Assembly: GCA_022821585.1 (NCBI GenBank)
Contig: JAJEDI010000030.1
Coordinates: 23,441-87,440, forward strand
Length of the DNA: 64,000 nucleotides
Source: Caldilineaceae bacterium
Lineage (GTDB): Bacteria > Chloroflexota > Anaerolineae > Caldilineales > Caldilineaceae
Direction of reading: 5' to 3'
Every line of letters starts with the position of its first letter. Positions within the stretch are counted from its first letter, which is position 1. The translations under genes and the position numbers were made by a program. Below the pieces are notes generated by a model that did not search any database, had not been told where the DNA came from, and worked only from the letters and a program-made list of their open reading frames with translations. Shown here piece by piece: positions 8,611-17,678 of this stretch.

Positions 8611-9597
8611 ATGCAGTACAGAGCATTGGGTAGACGGGATGACATTCAGGTGTCGCCGATTGCTTTGGGTTGCTGGCCGTTCTCGGGCGGCGATTTCTGG
8701 GGCAAGCAGGAGGATGACGACTCGATCGCGGCGGTGAATACCGCGCTGGACGAAGGCATCAATTTTTTCGACACTGCAGAGGGATACCACCGTTCAGAGG
8801 AGGTGCTAGGGCGCGGGCTGAAAGGCAGGCGGGACGAGGCGGTCATTGCCACCAAGGTGAGCGCGGGAAATTTGGCGACCGAGGCGTTGAGGGAGGCTTG
8901 CGAACGCAGCCTGCGCGCACTTCAGACAGACTATATTGATTTGTACCAGATTCACTGGCCGAATTGGGAGGTGCCGCTCGCCGAAACGGTCGGCGCGCTT
9001 GAAGCACTGCAGGATGCAGGGAAAATCAGGTCATACGGTGTGTGCAATTTTGCCCAACAGGACCTGACTGAGATGATCGCAACAGGCAGATGTGTATCGG
9101 ACCAGATGCCATACAATCTTGCTTGGCGCGTCATCGAGAGGGCGGTGCTGCCGTTGTGTCACGATAACGGAATCGGCGTCATCTGCTATAGTCCGCTTGC
9201 GCAGGGCGTACTTACCGGACGCTATGCGAGTGCCGATGAAGTTCCTGAGGGCCTTGCCCGGACGCGCCATTATTCGAGCGAGCGGAAGTTTTCGCAGCAC
9301 GGCGAGCCGGGTCTCGAGGAGGAGCTTTTCGCGGCGGTGGGTGAAATACGAATGATCGCCGATGGCTTGGGGAAACCGATGGCAACGGTCTGTCTGGCAT
9401 GGGCGCGACAGCAGGCAGGGGTGACGTCTTTGCTGGTTGGGGCGCGCAATGCCGACGAAGTTCGCAGGAACCTGCCGTCGCTTGCATTGACGCTGGACGA
9501 GGAGGTCCTGAAGCAGCTGTCTTCGGCGACTGAGGCTGTCAAGGCCTCTCTGGGTGACAATCTTGATATGTGGCAAGTCCCCGCGCGCATGAGGTGA
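8611..9597 (+). CDS. Aldo/keto reductase
   Basis: A 328-residue NADP(H)-dependent TIM-barrel oxidoreductase. The catalytic tetrad is readable as Asp54, Tyr59, Lys82 and His115. The start at 8611 is fixed by AAAGGAGG ten bases upstream; the open frame extends to 8545 without support. It resembles the general stress protein 69/YhdN and L-glyceraldehyde 3-phosphate reductase groups that reduce sugar or aldehyde carbonyls. Natural substrate unknown. It is convergent with the PhyH-type dioxygenase next door. Confidence 0.9.
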   Translation: MQYRALGRRDDIQVSPIALGCWPFSGGDFWGKQEDDDSIAAVNTALDEGINFFDTAEGYHRSEEVLGRGLKGRRDEAVIATKVSAGNLATEALREACERSLRALQTDYIDLYQIHWPNWEVPLAETVGALEALQDAGKIRSYGVCNFAQQDLTEMIATGRCVSDQMPYNLAWRVIERAVLPLCHDNGIGVICYSPLAQGVLTGRYASADEVPEGLARTRHYSSERKFSQHGEPGLEEELFAAVGEIRMIADGLGKPMATVCLAWARQQAGVTSLLVGARNADEVRRNLPSLALTLDEEVLKQLSSATEAVKASLGDNLDMWQVPARMR

Positions 9598-9607
9598 ACC
9601 GGGGCGG

Positions 9608-10444
9608 TTATTTCTGCGGCGTTCGCTCCAATACCTCGTGAGGCCAGACGATTTCGCGTCGTGTGGGCGATAGGCGTTTGAGCAGTTCCGGCGATGGACG
9701 GTAGCCGAACCTGAAAATGCCCCAGGATGGGCCGTAACGGTAGACGACGACTCGGCGGTTGCCCTGGACCGAGCGGCGGGCGGAGCCATGGCAGATGGTA
9801 TCTACGAAAATGAGGGCGTCGCCCGCGTCCATGTAGATTTCCTCTGCGCCGATGATGGCGTCGGCCGACCCACCCAGTCCGATACTGTGTTCGTCGTATT
9901 CGGGCGGAGGAAAGTTGGACTTGTGGCTTCCGGGGATCACCATGGTGCCGCCGTCCCCGGGTCCGATATCGGTGAGGGCGACAAGAACATTCACCTGGCC
10001 GTTCATGAAATGGCCGTTGTGGAAGCGAAACTGATTGCGCTTGCTGGTGTGATGCCCCCCTGAGTGGATGCCGATGGCCTCACCCGGTCCGCGCAGGTTG
10101 GCGAAGTTTTCGTCAATGAAGAGGGGCCCGTGGTGAAAGTCGAAGGAGCCTTCTCCTCCAACAAAGCATTTGACCTTGTCGACCCATGAGGGATGGTCAA
10201 TCAGGTTTTCGAATCCGGGACCGGCTTCGTAGACCTGCTGCAGATTCAGGCCGTCTGCACTGCCATACTGGTGGCCGTGGACGTATCCCGCCCACTGACC
10301 AACCTCCAAAGGGAGGATTGCGTCGATCTCGGCGTTGCAGGCGGCGACTTCATCGGCCGACAGTGCGTTCTTCAGTAGTAGATATCCTCGCAGATCAAAC
10401 AGAAAGATATCGATATCGCTTGGTTTCTGCGATTCGGCGCCCAT
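9608..10444 (-). CDS. Phytanoyl-CoA dioxygenase (PhyH) family protein
   Basis: A 278-residue member of the Fe(II)/2-oxoglutarate dioxygenase PhyH family. The core GPGDGGTMVIPGSHKSNF, the distal His219 (TICHG) and basic residues at 229-231 that could bind 2-oxoglutarate are clear. The usual HxD proximal pair is not obvious; candidates are His127 or His142. The activity may therefore differ from classical members. AGGAGA lies five bases before the ATG. PhyH proteins hydroxylate acyl chains or small molecules; nothing here names the substrate. A second, canonical PhyH gene is at 50940. Confidence 0.85.
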   Translation of the reverse strand: MGAESQKPSDIDIFLFDLRGYLLLKNALSADEVAACNAEIDAILPLEVGQWAGYVHGHQYGSADGLNLQQVYEAGPGFENLIDHPSWVDKVKCFVGGEGSFDFHHGPLFIDENFANLRGPGEAIGIHSGGHHTSKRNQFRFHNGHFMNGQVNVLVALTDIGPGDGGTMVIPGSHKSNFPPPEYDEHSIGLGGSADAIIGAEEIYMDAGDALIFVDTICHGSARRSVQGNRRVVVYRYGPSWGIFRFGYRPSPELLKRLSPTRREIVWPHEVLERTPQK

Positions 10445-10620
10445 TTTTTCTCCTGATTTTGGGTTTTTTTCATTTTGGCCGTATCTTTGGGTACGCTACA
10501 ATGCAGCGCACAATGCTCCTCGATCGGGAATATCAGTGTTCATCGATCGCGTGGCAATACGAGAGATTATACAATACGTAAGACAGACAGGATACCAGGG
10601 GACATTTCGTTACGACAATC

Positions 10621-11274
10621 ATGGCTCTCTCACCCGATCATCTCGTATACGCCGCGCCCGATCTTGAAGAAGCTGTAGATGACCTGGCCGAGCGTTTCGG
10701 CGTCCGCCCTTCTGCCGGGGGCAAACATCCCAATGGGACTCACAATGCATTGCTCGCTTTGAGCAACGACTGCTATCTGGAGATTATTGCACCGGACCCA
10801 GATCAGACTCAGGCAAAGGGGGAGCAACCGCTGGCCTTTGGTCTGGACTGGCTGAAGATTCCCCGGTTGGTGACCTGGGCCGTACTGGCGGCGCCCTCCC
10901 TAGAAGAGGTGGCCAGCGCCTCCCAGGCAGCGGGCTACGATCCAGGCGTTGTGGTAGAGGGAGGGCGAGTACGGCCGGACGGCGTTCGGCTCAGTTGGCG
11001 CACTTCCAAGCGGCCTGAAACAGGTGAGGGCTGGCCGCCGCCCGGAGACGGGATCGTACCGTTTCTGATTGAATGGGGGGCGGAGACTCCGCATCCGTCT
11101 GTCACGTCTGCGCAGGGAGTGCGCCTACTTGAGTTGTCCCTGTTTCATCCCCGGCCCGCCGAGGTGCAGCCGATGCTATCGGCGCTTCACATTGACATCC
11201 TGGTTACGGCAGGCCCTGCTCCGGCGATGCGGGCCAGGTTAGAGACGCCTCTCGGAATCGTAACCCTTGAGTAG
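10621..11274 (+). CDS. Glyoxalase-like (VOC superfamily) protein
   Basis: A 217-residue protein beginning SPDHLVYAAPDLEEAVDDLAERFGVRP, which is the start of a glyoxalase-like domain. The central segment LALSNDCYLEIIAPDPDQ carries the glutamate expected as a metal ligand in VOC folds. Proteins of this size are usually annotated as VOC family without known substrate. No strong ribosome binding site was seen before the ATG. A separate, shorter VOC gene lies at 58190. Confidence 0.75.
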   Translation: MALSPDHLVYAAPDLEEAVDDLAERFGVRPSAGGKHPNGTHNALLALSNDCYLEIIAPDPDQTQAKGEQPLAFGLDWLKIPRLVTWAVLAAPSLEEVASASQAAGYDPGVVVEGGRVRPDGVRLSWRTSKRPETGEGWPPPGDGIVPFLIEWGAETPHPSVTSAQGVRLLELSLFHPRPAEVQPMLSALHIDILVTAGPAPAMRARLETPLGIVTLE

Positions 11275-11786
11275 TGAAGGCCGGACAAATGTCAGAGTCT
11301 TGCGTCATCGATCGACAAGGGCTGGCACATGGGGCCAGGGTGCCGCGGCTTGACCGAACGACTGGCCGACTCTTTCTTTCTTTTCCCCTGCAAGACTGTC
11401 CTCCTTGTGCTTTGGCAGCCCCCGCATCACACTGATTGCAAAACCTGACCTTCGGTCCCGCATATCTCCCGGTGGGAATGATGGAATTTCACTGAGGAAG
11501 CGCGGCCGACAGGCGTGATTCACGCGTTCTCTCTTTCTGAAATACTATGCCGAGGAACCTGCCTGTTCCTGCGCGACTCGGTGTGCAGCCACTGGCTGAG
11601 TTTCTGGCCGGTGAATTGCGCCTCACTTTTGCTGCGGTTGCCCAATCGTCGGGATGGCACAGGCGGCAGATGGCTTCTTGACTTGGGTTTGTCAAGAAAT
11701 GTATGCTATCCTTTAGACGCCGCGAAGATGGAACTTAGACCGTTGAGGATGCATTTCTCAACGATCAGTAAAGGAGAAGCAAGGTC
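11275..11786. other. Intergenic region before membrane protein pair
   Basis: About 510 bases. The open frames here lack protein-like features. The 3' part contains a probable promoter with an inverted repeat at 11677-11707, listed separately. Confidence 0.5.
11677..11707 (+). promoter_or_regulatory. Putative promoter with inverted repeat
   Basis: TTGACT (11678-11683) and TATGCT (11702-11707) are 18 bases apart, a reasonable sigma-70-type promoter. The -35 box lies inside a perfect inverted repeat, CTTGAC (11677-11682) and GTCAAG (11691-11696), which could be an operator. It is about 80 bases upstream of the GTG of the first small membrane protein. Confidence 0.4.
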
Positions 11787-12197
11787 GTGAATAAGATAAT
11801 GGGGAGTTTCTTGAAGGTATTGGCCGTTGTGGTCTGGGTCCAGTTCCTGGCCATCCTGTTTTACGACCCGGCACAGGAAGGCGTTGGATTTCAGATCTGG
11901 TCTGTGCTCGACCCGTTGATGGTTTTGGCGATACTCATCACGATTTGGTCTGCTTTCCGCCGGAAAGTGGAAGTCGACAGGTTGTCAGTGAGTAGCTTAT
12001 CCAGGGAATATATCGAGACGAACATCGCACTTTACGGCGGTGCTGCCTTGCTTGCCGCGCTCCTGTGGAACTGGATTGGATCCCGTTGGTCCTACCCTTT
12101 GGTAAGCTTTCAATGGTTGTGGATTTTGATTGACCTCACTCTCCCGCTTCTCTTGTTCTCCGTTGGCCGGCGTCTAACCAAGACCGAGGCATTGTGA
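11787..12197 (+). CDS. Four-helix membrane protein, unknown family (copy 1)
   Basis: A 136-residue protein with four predicted transmembrane segments (about 7-25, 38-56, 78-98 and 106-126). The GTG start follows AAAGGAGAAGCAAGG. It is clearly homologous to the next gene along its full length. Shared landmarks are VVVWVQF, DP..EG, FRRK, LYGG, LLWNWIGSR and WLWI.ID. I do not recognise the family. The tryptophan-rich LLWNWIGSR motif at the third helix is the most conserved part. Confidence 0.75.
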   Translation: MNKIMGSFLKVLAVVVWVQFLAILFYDPAQEGVGFQIWSVLDPLMVLAILITIWSAFRRKVEVDRLSVSSLSREYIETNIALYGGAALLAALLWNWIGSRWSYPLVSFQWLWILIDLTLPLLLFSVGRRLTKTEAL

Positions 12198-12327
12198 TAA
12201 TAAACAAAACTGACAGTTGCTTTATCAGGTGGAGGATGCCAGTTACGAGATGCCGAGAGCCGCAAGGGTTTCGGATATGAGAGACTGACATTCAGTAGAG
12301 AGTTCGCGATACAGGAGGGATTTCGTC

Positions 12328-12750
12328 GTGAAGAAATTTTTGGGAATTGCCATGCAGATTTTCGCCGTGGTGTTCTGGGTGCAGTTTGTGGCTATTCAGC
12401 TGTACGACCCGACCTCGGAAGGGATCGGCGCGCTGGTCTGGCAAATTTTCGATCCTTTTGTAGCTGCGGGCGCACTGATCACCATATATGTTGGATTCCG
12501 GAGAAAGCAGGATGTTGACAAGGCCGAGGAAAGAGGCCTAACAAAGGAATACTTTGAGGCGAATGTAACTCTGTACGGTGGCATCATCCTCATACACGCA
12601 TTGCTTTGGAACTGGATCGGTTCCCGACTACTCGAACCAGAAATGAGCCTGCACTGGCTTTGGATCTTTATCGACATCTCTGTTCCCTTGATACTCTTTC
12701 CTGTGGGACGGCATCTTGCCAAGAGCAGCTCTGCAGAACAACTTGCTTAG
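12328..12750 (+). CDS. Four-helix membrane protein, unknown family (copy 2)
   Basis: A 140-residue paralogue of the preceding gene, separated by 130 bases. It has the same four-helix layout, GTG start (with CAGGAGGG upstream) and conserved motifs. By eye about half the residues match copy 1 without gaps of note. The loop between helices 2 and 3 is charged (FRRKQDVDKAEERGLTKEYF) and differs most. Tandem duplication followed by divergence is the simplest explanation. Function unknown. Confidence 0.75.
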   Translation: MKKFLGIAMQIFAVVFWVQFVAIQLYDPTSEGIGALVWQIFDPFVAAGALITIYVGFRRKQDVDKAEERGLTKEYFEANVTLYGGIILIHALLWNWIGSRLLEPEMSLHWLWIFIDISVPLILFPVGRHLAKSSSAEQLA

Positions 12751-13264
12751 GCAGGTCGTGAGGGGTACTCAGCCTTGTCGCGGCATCCATTCTGATCTGT
12801 TCGCTCCAATCTTCACTTTGCAAAGGAAGGCCACACCTCAGCGGGCCTGCCTGTAAGCTCCATTCTCATTGCGAGTTTGAAGGCATTTCCCCCCGAATTT
12901 TGAGTTTGGGGGTTTTTGGGCGTACTGAAATGTGTCCAGGAGTAGCCGACGATTGACTGACCTGGAATCTGCAGGTCAAGAATGTTGCCAGTCCTCGAGG
13001 GATACAGAGTGTCATGATGCTCCTACGAGGATGGGGCTGCCACATGGGCACTCACACGGGGTGCCCCTACGGGGGGTTGGCCAGAAGGAAAGAACTTTCA
13101 ATGCTCTCCAGCTATCGTCAGGGGAGCTGTTTCTCACACCTTGCCTGCGCCTGCTCATGCCCGCAACGCTTCACGAGGCGGAATGGGGGAAGCACGGGCC
13201 GCCGCGGGACGCCAACGTCGAATTGCCATCACACTGGCTGCGGCGCGAATTGGACCGGGGGCGT

Positions 13265-13287
13265 GGGGGGGGGGGCGCCCCCCCCCC
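13265..13287. repeat. G11-CG-C10 palindrome
   Basis: Eleven G residues (13265-13275), CG, then ten C residues (13278-13287): a near-perfect 23-bp G/C palindrome in noncoding DNA. It could form a hairpin or G-quadruplex-like structure. It may also be a place where read or assembly accuracy is poor. Confidence 0.6.
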
Positions 13288-13568
13288 ACTTGGGTGGGCC
13301 TATGGCCCGACCGGTCAGAACAGTAGTGGTCAGTAGTCAGTCGCTGCGACGATCGATTGAGGTTTGAAAAGAAAAGGAGCAAGGAGAGAGATATGTTCGT
13401 TAGCTTCGTTCGGCGTCGCAGACAGGTTGAGGCTGAGTAGTCTCCAATTGCCCAGAATACCCAGAAAACTGAGGAATCAAGTCCTTACGTTTGCATAAGA
13501 GATGCCCTACTGGTGCAAATGCACATGTTCTGGCCGCGTCTATTGTGGCAATTGGCATAGGCAGAGGG

Positions 13569-13598
13569 TTGATCTCTTGTGCTGATCTGTGGTACAAT
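13569..13598 (+). promoter_or_regulatory. Putative promoter of the pyruvate oxidoreductase operon
   Basis: TTGATC (13569-13574) and TACAAT (13593-13598) separated by 18 bases, about 80 bases upstream of the start codon. It is the best sigma-70-like match seen in this intergenic region. Confidence 0.4.
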
Positions 13599-13680
13599 GG
13601 TCGAAATGGACGGATTAGACTACTGCAGTTCTTGAATCCGCCCCTATTTTGCACGCCAATTTGGCATCAGGAGGATGACC

Positions 13681-15711
13681 ATGGCAGACACAAAGGACCT
13701 TTCCGGTTCTTCTGAGAAGCTCTCAGACAACCTGAATGGACATGTGCCGTACCCGGGTATCCCAACGACGACAGATGGAGCCGGTTCAGTAGTTTGGGCC
13801 GAGACACACATAACACAGGCTGCTTGCGCCTATCCTATCACATCATCAACGACTATGGGGGGAGGCTACGGTGCCGCCGTCGCCAATGGCGCCCGCAACC
13901 TGTGGGGCGATCAGTTGATGTTCCTGGAGCCTGAGTCTGAGCACAGCGCGGCCGCGGCTTGTGAGGGATTTGCGGTCGCCGGGGGGCGGGTGAGCAACTA
14001 TACGTCCGGGCAGGGCTTGATTCTGATGCACGAGGTCTTGTATACGATTTCGGGTAAACGACTGCCGGTCGTCTTTCATATCGGCGCTCGTGCTCTGACC
14101 AGCCACAGCCTGAACGTACACGCCGGCCACGACGATGTCATGTCGGTTTCCGATTCCGGTTGGGGCATACTTTTCGGACGTACGGCCCAGGAGTCGGGCG
14201 ACCTGGCGCTGATATCCCGGCGGGCGGCGGAGGACAGCCGGACACCTTTCTTCAACGTCCAAGACGGCTTTCTGACCACACATACGGTTGAGGATGTTTT
14301 GCTGTGCGAACCGGAGATGATGCGGGAGTACATTGGCAAACCCGAGGACAAACTGGTCAATCTGTTCAACCCCTATAATCCGGTCATGACCGGTGTTGTC
14401 CAGAACCAGGACAGCTATATGAAGGGCAAGATTGCGCAGCGCGACTACTATTCACAGGTGGGCGATGCTGTGCAGAATGCGATGGACGAGTTCTACCGCC
14501 TGACGGGCCGGCGTTACGAGATGCTCGACACCTACCGCATGGAAGATGCCGAATACGCCATCGTTGGCATGGGCTGCATGATAGAAACGGCCAAGGCGAC
14601 GGTCGATTATATTCGACGAGAGGAAGGGATAAAGCTAGGTGTCGTCCATATCACCTGCTACCGGCCTTTCCCCAGCCAGCAGATTGTGGAGACACTGAAG
14701 CATCTGCGGGGATTCACCGTTCTCGAGCGGATGGACGACCCGATTGCGCCGAACAACCCCGTTACGAACGACATCAAGGCCGCATTTGCGGATGCCTACA
14801 CCGGCAGCCCAGGCTTCGCGGCAATTGACGACATCCCGAAGATTTTCAGCGGCTCTGCAGGGCTGGGAAGCCGCGACGTACGGCCAGGGCACTTTATCTC
14901 GATAGCTCGGAATATGGTCGAGGAAGGACCCCGGTTCTTTGTAGTAGGCATCAAGCACGACCTCGCACTGCCGATGAACGGCGACCCCGACGTGCGTCCC
15001 AAGGGCGCATTTTCGATGCGGGGCCATTCGGTGGGCGGCTTTGGCTCGGTCACGACGAACAAAGTCATCGCCACGATTGCCGGCGACATATTCGGGAAGA
15101 AGGTGCAAGCCTATCCCAAGTACGGTTCGGAGAAGAAGGGTCTGCCCACCACCTACTATCTCACGGTGGCGGATGAGCCAATACTGACGCATTGCGAACT
15201 TAACAATGTTGAGTTCGTGCCGATGAATGACATCAACGCGTTCTTCACCAGTAACCCACTTGCCGGGATTCAGACGGGTGGCACGCTCTTTGTTCAGACG
15301 AACAAGTCAACACCTGAAGACGTTTGGGCCAACGTGCCTCCCAAGTCCAAGGACCTAATTCGAGAGAAGAAGTTGCGAGTGGTGGCGGCGGACGGCGCAA
15401 AGATCGCCCGCGAAGAGGCGCCGGTTGCGGACCTGGAAGTTCGCATGCAAGGTATCGTGCTACTCGGTATTTTCCTGCGGGTGACGCCGTTTGCAGGCGA
15501 TGCCGATCTCGATGATGACGATGTCATGGAGCGTTCCGAGCAGGCGCTGCGCAAGTACTTCGGCAAGCGCGGTGAAGCAGTGGTTCAAGCCAATATGCGC
15601 TGCGTAAGGCGCGGATACGAAGAGGCCTTCGAGATTCCGTCGGAGATTATCGCGCAGGACATTACCTCGCCCGTTCTCGTGCCGGGTGCAGAGATTACAC
15701 TGTTTTCCTAG
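13681..15711 (+). CDS. 2-oxoacid:acceptor oxidoreductase, alpha+gamma subunit (PFOR domains I-III)
   Basis: A 676-residue polypeptide matching the N-terminal half of NifJ-type pyruvate:ferredoxin oxidoreductase. The pyrimidine-binding domain I starts with ITQAACAYPITSSTTM. The segment GQGLILMHEVLYTISGKRLPVVFHIGAR, domain II (YAIVGMGCMIETAKATVDYI) and a C-terminal gamma-type domain (FSMRGHSVGGFGSVTTNKVIA) follow. The ATG at 13675 abuts AGGAGG, so the next ATG at 13681 is the better start. The enzyme oxidatively decarboxylates pyruvate to acetyl-CoA with ferredoxin; the next gene supplies the iron-sulfur and thiamine diphosphate parts. Another 2-oxoacid substrate is possible. Confidence 0.9.
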   Translation: MADTKDLSGSSEKLSDNLNGHVPYPGIPTTTDGAGSVVWAETHITQAACAYPITSSTTMGGGYGAAVANGARNLWGDQLMFLEPESEHSAAAACEGFAVAGGRVSNYTSGQGLILMHEVLYTISGKRLPVVFHIGARALTSHSLNVHAGHDDVMSVSDSGWGILFGRTAQESGDLALISRRAAEDSRTPFFNVQDGFLTTHTVEDVLLCEPEMMREYIGKPEDKLVNLFNPYNPVMTGVVQNQDSYMKGKIAQRDYYSQVGDAVQNAMDEFYRLTGRRYEMLDTYRMEDAEYAIVGMGCMIETAKATVDYIRREEGIKLGVVHITCYRPFPSQQIVETLKHLRGFTVLERMDDPIAPNNPVTNDIKAAFADAYTGSPGFAAIDDIPKIFSGSAGLGSRDVRPGHFISIARNMVEEGPRFFVVGIKHDLALPMNGDPDVRPKGAFSMRGHSVGGFGSVTTNKVIATIAGDIFGKKVQAYPKYGSEKKGLPTTYYLTVADEPILTHCELNNVEFVPMNDINAFFTSNPLAGIQTGGTLFVQTNKSTPEDVWANVPPKSKDLIREKKLRVVAADGAKIAREEAPVADLEVRMQGIVLLGIFLRVTPFAGDADLDDDDVMERSEQALRKYFGKRGEAVVQANMRCVRRGYEEAFEIPSEIIAQDITSPVLVPGAEITLFS

Positions 15712-15768
15712 TCATACGGCGGCATCAGCGGGACAGGTGCTTCATCCAACTGAAAGGCGTAAACTCCT

Positions 15769-17454
15769 ATGGGTGTTACGGTAAATACGTTCGATATTCG
15801 AAATCTGACCCGAACGGCGAACGGCCACGACGAAAGCGATGGAACTGCGGTACTGGCCGATTCGACGGTCGATGGTACCAATGGCTATGACGGTGGCTAC
15901 GAAGCGTCGATCATCGATGCCCATGATTTTTTCGAAAGGGTAGTACAGGAGTACAACGAGGGTCCGGGTCCTGAGACGCTGGAGGCCGATACCGGCGTGG
16001 CACGCTCCATCATCCCTGCGGGCACCGGCGCCTATCGCGATTTCAGTTACATTGCGCCCGAGATTCCCGAGTACATTCAGGAGAACTGCACAGGCTGCAT
16101 GAGCTGCGTCACCCAGTGTCCGGATACGGCTATTCTGGGCAAAGTCGTGACCGATGACGAGTTGACTGCGGCGCTGGACGACATCGAGGATGATGCCGAG
16201 CGCGGCTTCATGTCGAAGCAGTTCGCCGAGACCAATAAGTTCTACAAGGTTCCGGCCAAGAGAAAAAAGACGCCCGGAAAGTTCGGCATTTTCATCGACC
16301 CCACAAAGTGCAAGGGCTGCGCCGAATGTGTCGAGGCCTGTGATGACCTCGGTTATCATGCGCTGAAGATGATCGAGAAAGAAGACACCACCGTACCGAT
16401 TTACCAGAAGAGCATTGATTTCTTCCGCAAGCTGCCGCCGACGCCGCAGGAGTTCATCAACGAGCGGGTGGCGGTTGACATGATGCTGGCCGAGCAGAGC
16501 ATGTTGTACGTCGGCGGGGCCGGTTCTTGTGCCGGATGCGGCGAGGCTACGGCAATCCGCATGTGGCTGGCCGCCCTCGGTTACAAGTACGGGTCCGAAA
16601 ATATTGGCATCGCTGCAAGCACGGGCTGCAACACGGTCTACGGCAGCACCTATCCGTATAATCCTTACATCGTACCGTGGAGCAATTCGCTGTTTGAGGA
16701 CGGTCCCACCTTTGCCATGGGACTGCGCATGCGCTGGGACCAGCTTGGCTGGCAGGACAAGCAGCTGTGGGTCATGGGCGGCGACGGGGCCATGCTGGAT
16801 ATCGGTTTTCAAGCCCTGAGCCGGATGCTTGCCAGCGGAATGAACATCAAGGTGCTTGTTCTGGACACGCAGGTGTATTCCAATACAGGCGGACAGACCA
16901 GTACCGCTTCGTTCACGGGGCAGGACTCCAAGATGTATTCGCACGGAAAGGTCCTTGCCGGCAAGCAGGAGATGCGCAAGGAACTGGGCCGCATTGCCAT
17001 GATGCACCCCCACACTTACGTGTCGCAGACGGTACAGTCGGTCCCCAATCATTTCTACAAGTCGATTCTGGAAGCCGCCGAGTTCGAAGGGCCGGCGATC
17101 GTAAATGTCTTCACTACGTGCCAGCCTGAGCATGGCGTTGCCGACAACATGGCCCGCCATCAGGCCAAGCTGGCGGTAGACAGCCGTGCATTTCCGATGT
17201 TTGTCTATGATCCGCGCAAGGGCGATACGATTCGGGACCGCCTCAGCCTGCAGGGGAATCCGGCCGTAAAGGAAGATTGGTATACGATCAAGAAGACGGG
17301 TGAGACGATCGACTTCATTACATTCGCCCGTTCGGAAGGCCGTTTCTCCAAGCAGTTCGACAAGGAAGGCAACCCGTCGGAGGTACTGATGGCTGCGCAG
17401 GCCGACCGGCTTGCGAACTGGCATCTGTTGCAGGAGATGGCTGGAATTCGTTGA
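15769..17454 (+). CDS. 2-oxoacid:acceptor oxidoreductase, ferredoxin+beta (TPP) subunit
   Basis: A 561-residue polypeptide corresponding to the C-terminal half of NifJ-type PFOR. Two 4Fe-4S sites are clear: Cys107/110/113/117 and Cys181/184/187/191. A third cluster region, GGAGSCAGCGEA, precedes the thiamine diphosphate domain, recognised by GDGAMLDIGFQALSRML and the QVYSNTGGQTS motif. The first 100 residues are an extra, poorly conserved segment. It starts 57 bases after the previous gene and completes the complex. A 560-codon antisense frame over this gene is a codon-usage shadow. Confidence 0.92.
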   Translation: MGVTVNTFDIRNLTRTANGHDESDGTAVLADSTVDGTNGYDGGYEASIIDAHDFFERVVQEYNEGPGPETLEADTGVARSIIPAGTGAYRDFSYIAPEIPEYIQENCTGCMSCVTQCPDTAILGKVVTDDELTAALDDIEDDAERGFMSKQFAETNKFYKVPAKRKKTPGKFGIFIDPTKCKGCAECVEACDDLGYHALKMIEKEDTTVPIYQKSIDFFRKLPPTPQEFINERVAVDMMLAEQSMLYVGGAGSCAGCGEATAIRMWLAALGYKYGSENIGIAASTGCNTVYGSTYPYNPYIVPWSNSLFEDGPTFAMGLRMRWDQLGWQDKQLWVMGGDGAMLDIGFQALSRMLASGMNIKVLVLDTQVYSNTGGQTSTASFTGQDSKMYSHGKVLAGKQEMRKELGRIAMMHPHTYVSQTVQSVPNHFYKSILEAAEFEGPAIVNVFTTCQPEHGVADNMARHQAKLAVDSRAFPMFVYDPRKGDTIRDRLSLQGNPAVKEDWYTIKKTGETIDFITFARSEGRFSKQFDKEGNPSEVLMAAQADRLANWHLLQEMAGIR

Positions 17455-17565
17455 TCGATGTCAACTCAGGGGATTGCAGGGCAATTCAAAATACGCGAGA
17501 GGAATTGGAGACCAAGATAGCGTCTCCTGGCCGAGAATCGCGTTTCCAGACGAAGATTGCTACGT

Positions 17566-17597
17566 AACGGGGTGCGGCAACGCACTCCGTTTGTTTT
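17566..17597 (+). terminator. Intrinsic terminator after the pyruvate oxidoreductase genes
   Basis: Ten-base arms AACGGGGTGC (17566-17575) and GCACTCCGTT (17582-17591), one G-U pair, six-base loop, followed by TTGTTTT. It lies between the PFOR-type genes and the E1 alpha gene, suggesting separate transcription units. Confidence 0.6.
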
Positions 17598-17678
17598 GGG
17601 CAGAGAGACTCCAGGTGGGTCCGCCAGAATGTCGGAGAGGGGCCTAGTCTGCTTTGCCGTAGACAAGGATTAACCGGA

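Larger units (their letters stand above)
12751..13680. other. Long intergenic region with G/C palindrome and promoter
   Basis: About 930 bases with no convincing gene; several frames are open but none has recognisable features. It contains a run of 11 G, then CG, then 10 C at 13265-13287, and a likely promoter near 13569-13598 for the pyruvate oxidoreductase genes. Confidence 0.5.

Noticed and set aside
11515..11790. 91-codon open frame before the membrane protein pair
   Set aside because: It overlaps the promoter candidate and its translation lacks protein-like features.
13200..13260. Sequence before the G/C palindrome considered as cloning-vector remnant
   Set aside because: A short stretch resembles a vector polylinker only loosely; there are no intact vector segments.
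15742..17424. Very long antisense open frame (560 codons) opposite the ferredoxin/TPP subunit gene
   Set aside because: The plus strand encodes clear 4Fe-4S and thiamine diphosphate motifs; the antisense translation has no recognisable domain and arises from GC-rich codon bias.
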